Shown here: positions 3,627 through 5,700 of the stretch, piece after piece
Layout of the letters: every line of letters begins with the position of its first letter
Position numbering within the stretch: the first letter of the stretch is position 1
NCBI GenBank assembly: GCA_025350175.1
Contig: JANXYF010000219.1
Span: forward strand, 1 to 5,700
Length of the DNA stretch: 5,700 nucleotides
From: Nitrosopumilales archaeon
GTDB taxonomy: Archaea > Thermoproteota > Nitrososphaeria > Nitrososphaerales > Nitrosopumilaceae
Reading direction: 5' to 3'
The notes under the pieces: model-generated
What the model was told of the DNA's origin: nothing
Database searches by the model: none
What the model saw: the letters and a program-made list of their open reading frames with translations, nothing else
Made by a program: the position numbers and the translations under genes

Positions 3627-5700
3627 ATGAAAGATTTTGGCACCCTAGAATATGTCTTAGACATATACTCAAAAAATTGGACTTGGAAATTAACTGGCCC
3701 TAGGGCAGTAAGCATGGTAGCCCGTGTCATACCACATGCATGGTATGGTAACGGTCCGGAAGAGGCAATCGTTCCAGACACAGTCCAAAATGTAGAGAAG
3801 ATAAAATGGATCATGGATAGATATCCCCTTGAGATTAGGTCAAAATCAATTTGGCATAGAAAAGTTCGCAAAGTTATAGTCCCCAAAAAAAAATGGACTA
3901 GAATTGAAAAGCTTCGAAAAGCAAATCCTGGACCGCAATTTCGAGGAAAGCTTCTTGACTTTCAAAGAGAGGGACTTGATTTTCTACTCAAGTCATATGG
4001 GAATGCACTCTTGGCAGACGAGATGGGGTTGGGCAAGTGTTTGAAAGGTAATTCTATGATAAACACTACAAGCGGAAGTGTTGCCATACAAGAAATCTGG
4101 GATCAATCTAAAATTACAGAGCAAGAAGGAAATGAAGAATGGGCCAAATTAAAAACTTCCATAAGCATACAAACATTTGATGGAAAATATATTGTTCCAA
4201 GACAAGTAAATAGAATATTTAGACAAAAAATTAACGAACCAATAACAAAGATAATTCTCAAAGATGGTTCAGAAATAGAATGTACCAAGCGTCATAGATT
4301 TCTTACTCCAGACGGATGGAAAAGAGCTGGTGAATTAAATGCAAATGACAAAATTGCGGTGCCCTCAAAGACAATACATGATGGTAAAAGTACACTGCCT
4401 CAAGATATCGCAGAATTAATGGCATGGCAGATGGCAGAAGGTTACGAATATGTGGAGGGCGGCAAATATCCACATGGTAGATTCTACAATTCAGATCCAA
4501 AGATACTTGCAAGAGTACAAAAATTAGCAAAACAACAAGGAATAGATCTCCTCAAGGCAAGAAAAGAAAAAACAACTAGTGTGATTGCCACGACTCAATT
4601 TTATCAACTGTTTTCAAAATGGGGGTACGAGTGGGGCAGAAGATCAAAAGACAAACTAGTTCCAAGATCAATAATTGAAGCACCCATAGAAACACAAAAA
4701 GCATTTGTGCAAGCCATGTTTGATTCAGAAGGTCATGTAGGAAAAACTCATTGTGAATTAGCTACTGCAAGTAAATCCATAGCATTCACACTAGGTGAAA
4801 TTCTTCGTCATTTTGGAATATGGCTTCGCATCAGAGTAGCCAAGAAATATGCAACAAATGGTACAAGAAAACGTCGAACATACTACATTTGCACATTCGG
4901 TGGCAATTCAATAGATAGATTCGTCGAACATTTTCATCTTATATCAACACATAAACAAATAGCACTTGAAAAACTGGCAAGAAAAAAACACAATACAAAC
5001 ATAGAAGGAGTGCCATCACAAAAAATTGTTCAAAGGATTGCAGAGTCCGGAGTATCTCTACGGTCTCTCAACCTGTATACGCCATACAAGTACACCCAAG
5101 GTATGAGTAAGCAACTGGCACTACATGTTTCTAACAAATTAGATTCATCACATCAGAATTTGGCCCAACAATTACGAGAAATATCTTTAGAGTCAATCAA
5201 TTGGTGTCCAATTAAATCAGTAGATGAAAAACAATTTTGCGGTTATGTGTATGACCTATCCGTACCTGAAACACACAACTATATCGCAAACGGAATCATA
5301 ACCCACAATACAGTCCAGACCTTGGCGTATCTTGCTACAGAGAAACAAACATTTCCAGTCTTGATTGTAGCCCCGCTGGTTACACTAAACAATTGGCAAA
5401 GAGAGACTCAAAAATTCCTAAAAAAACGTAGCCGCAATGGAAGAATAATTGAAGACGGATATCCATCATCTGTTTTAATTCGAACCGGTAAATCCCAAGA
5501 GATTGAGAAACATGATGTGTATATCATAAACTATGATTTACTTCATAAAAGAATTGATGACCTTTCAAAATTAAATATCAAAACAATTGTCTGTGATGAA
5601 GTACAGCATCTACGATCAAAGACTACAAAAAAATATACGGCTGTAAAAAAACTTGCGGCTCTTGATTCAGTAAAATATAGAGTTGGGCTTTCTGGAACAC
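3627..5700 (+). CDS. SNF2-family DNA helicase with an in-frame intein (3' end outside window)
   Basis: An ATP-dependent superfamily 2 DNA translocase of the SNF2 type, 691 codons visible. Residues 1-137 and 562-691 are helicase; 138-561 are an intein. The N-terminal ~100 residues are Trp-rich (IYSKNWTWKLTGPRAVSMVA, then a predicted hydrophobic/IVPDT segment). The Q-motif region is LLDFQREGLDFLL (Gln113). Motif I is LADEMGLGK, ending at Lys137 and completed by Thr562 after splicing. Motif Ia is PVLIVAPLVTLNNWQRE (577-593). IINYDLL follows. Motif II is DEVQH (657-661) in place of DEAH, and the window ends in motif III (RVGLSGT, 685-691). The C-terminal RecA domain is not visible. ATG 3627 is the only standard start after the in-frame TAG at 3561-3563. 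Likely roles are chromatin- or fork-associated DNA remodelling or repair; the exact subfamily is not certain. Without splicing the protein cannot form its P-loop and should be inactive. Confidence 0.93.
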   Translation, partial: MKDFGTLEYVLDIYSKNWTWKLTGPRAVSMVARVIPHAWYGNGPEEAIVPDTVQNVEKIKWIMDRYPLEIRSKSIWHRKVRKVIVPKKKWTRIEKLRKANPGPQFRGKLLDFQREGLDFLLKSYGNALLADEMGLGKCLKGNSMINTTSGSVAIQEIWDQSKITEQEGNEEWAKLKTSISIQTFDGKYIVPRQVNRIFRQKINEPITKIILKDGSEIECTKRHRFLTPDGWKRAGELNANDKIAVPSKTIHDGKSTLPQDIAELMAWQMAEGYEYVEGGKYPHGRFYNSDPKILARVQKLAKQQGIDLLKARKEKTTSVIATTQFYQLFSKWGYEWGRRSKDKLVPRSIIEAPIETQKAFVQAMFDSEGHVGKTHCELATASKSIAFTLGEILRHFGIWLRIRVAKKYATNGTRKRRTYYICTFGGNSIDRFVEHFHLISTHKQIALEKLARKKHNTNIEGVPSQKIVQRIAESGVSLRSLNLYTPYKYTQGMSKQLALHVSNKLDSSHQNLAQQLREISLESINWCPIKSVDEKQFCGYVYDLSVPETHNYIANGIITHNTVQTLAYLATEKQTFPVLIVAPLVTLNNWQRETQKFLKKRSRNGRIIEDGYPSSVLIRTGKSQEIEKHDVYIINYDLLHKRIDDLSKLNIKTIVCDEVQHLRSKTTKKYTAVKKLAALDSVKYRVGLSGT
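4038..5309 (+). mobile_element. Intein with LAGLIDADG homing endonuclease, in helicase motif I
   Basis: A 424-residue protein-splicing element within the helicase frame (residues 138-561). It begins with the nucleophile Cys138 (block A, CLKGNSMI). Block B has Thr220-x2-His223 in CTKRHRFLTPDGW. Block F is VYDLSVPETHNYIA and block G is NGIITHN, ending with His560-Asn561 and followed by Thr562 as the +1 nucleophile. All residues needed for standard class 1 splicing are present. Two LAGLIDADG motifs lie between the Hint halves: ELMAWQMAEGY (acid Glu271) and FVQAMFDSEGH (acid Glu368). Both catalytic acids are intact, so the endonuclease may still be active and able to home into intein-free alleles at the GLGK/T codons. 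A 46-residue helix-rich segment follows the endonuclease (462-507). Base composition is similar to the flanking extein, which does not suggest a very recent arrival from a compositionally different host. Inteins at the P-loop of ATPases are well known; one in a Deinococcus SNF2 protein is recalled. Confidence 0.95.

Noticed and set aside
3729..3746. Palindrome-like CATACCA...TGGTATG in the helicase gene
   Set aside because: It falls in well-supported coding sequence and is likely a coincidence of codons; no regulatory role is indicated.
3587..3886. Minus-strand 99-codon frame at the helicase start
   Set aside because: It is antisense to the helicase N-terminus, which continues in frame into the Q motif and motif I.
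4103..4530. Two minus-strand frames within the intein
   Set aside because: They are shadows of the intein coding strand, which carries the block B and LAGLIDADG motifs in this region.
4038..5309. Interpretation as a group I or II intron, or an inserted separate gene
   Set aside because: The frame is open throughout without stops and the boundaries match protein-splicing residues (Cys1, TxxH, His-Asn, +1 Thr), so it is translated and spliced as protein.
1..5700. CRISPR array, tRNA or rRNA genes
   Set aside because: No regularly spaced direct repeats, no cloverleaf-forming segment and no rRNA-like conserved stretch were seen on either strand by eye.

Overview
The window looks like a piece of an AT-rich archaeal genome, most likely from Nitrososphaerota (Thaumarchaeota; a Nitrosopumilus-like lineage is my best guess). 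The reasons are archaeal TATA boxes at leaderless or near-leaderless spacing, few Shine-Dalgarno sequences, a T-tract terminator, a tiny C2H2 zinc-finger protein, a CorA-like protein and a SNF2 helicase carrying an archaeal-style intein. The taxonomic call is an inference from gene style; no rRNA or lineage marker is present.

Layout. Bases 1-136 hold perhaps the 3' tip of an upstream plus-strand gene and the promoter of a class I SAM-dependent methyltransferase (137-991, GTG start). A 174-base intergenic stretch follows, with a perfect 8-bp hairpin (1055-1077) and a promoter. Next is a 55-residue C2H2 zinc-finger protein (1166-1333), closely followed by a DedA/VTT-family membrane protein (1370-1993); these two probably share a transcript. 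A small PIN-like/DUF5615-type protein lies on the minus strand (1990-2271), and its stop overlaps the DedA stop by 4 bases. A divergent intergenic region (2272-2403) carries an inverted repeat and a strong TATA box that places the start of the next gene at ATG 2404. That gene (2404-3447) is a CorA-like two-helix membrane transporter whose signature GMN motif reads GLY. A T-tract terminator follows.

The last third (3627 to beyond the right edge) is one open reading frame for a SNF2-family DNA helicase. It is interrupted by a 424-residue intein (4038-5309) inserted exactly between the Lys and Thr of the Walker A motif (ADEMGLGK / T). The intein has complete splicing blocks and two LAGLIDADG endonuclease motifs with both catalytic acids. 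The helicase runs off the window just after motif III.

Functionally the genes look like a mixed set rather than one pathway: a methyltransferase, membrane-homeostasis and ion-transport proteins, and a DNA helicase. I do not see a clearly new multi-gene system. The strongest item is the intein disabling the ATP-binding loop of a DNA-remodelling helicase. Secondary items are the GMN-less CorA homologue and the zinc-finger/DedA pair.
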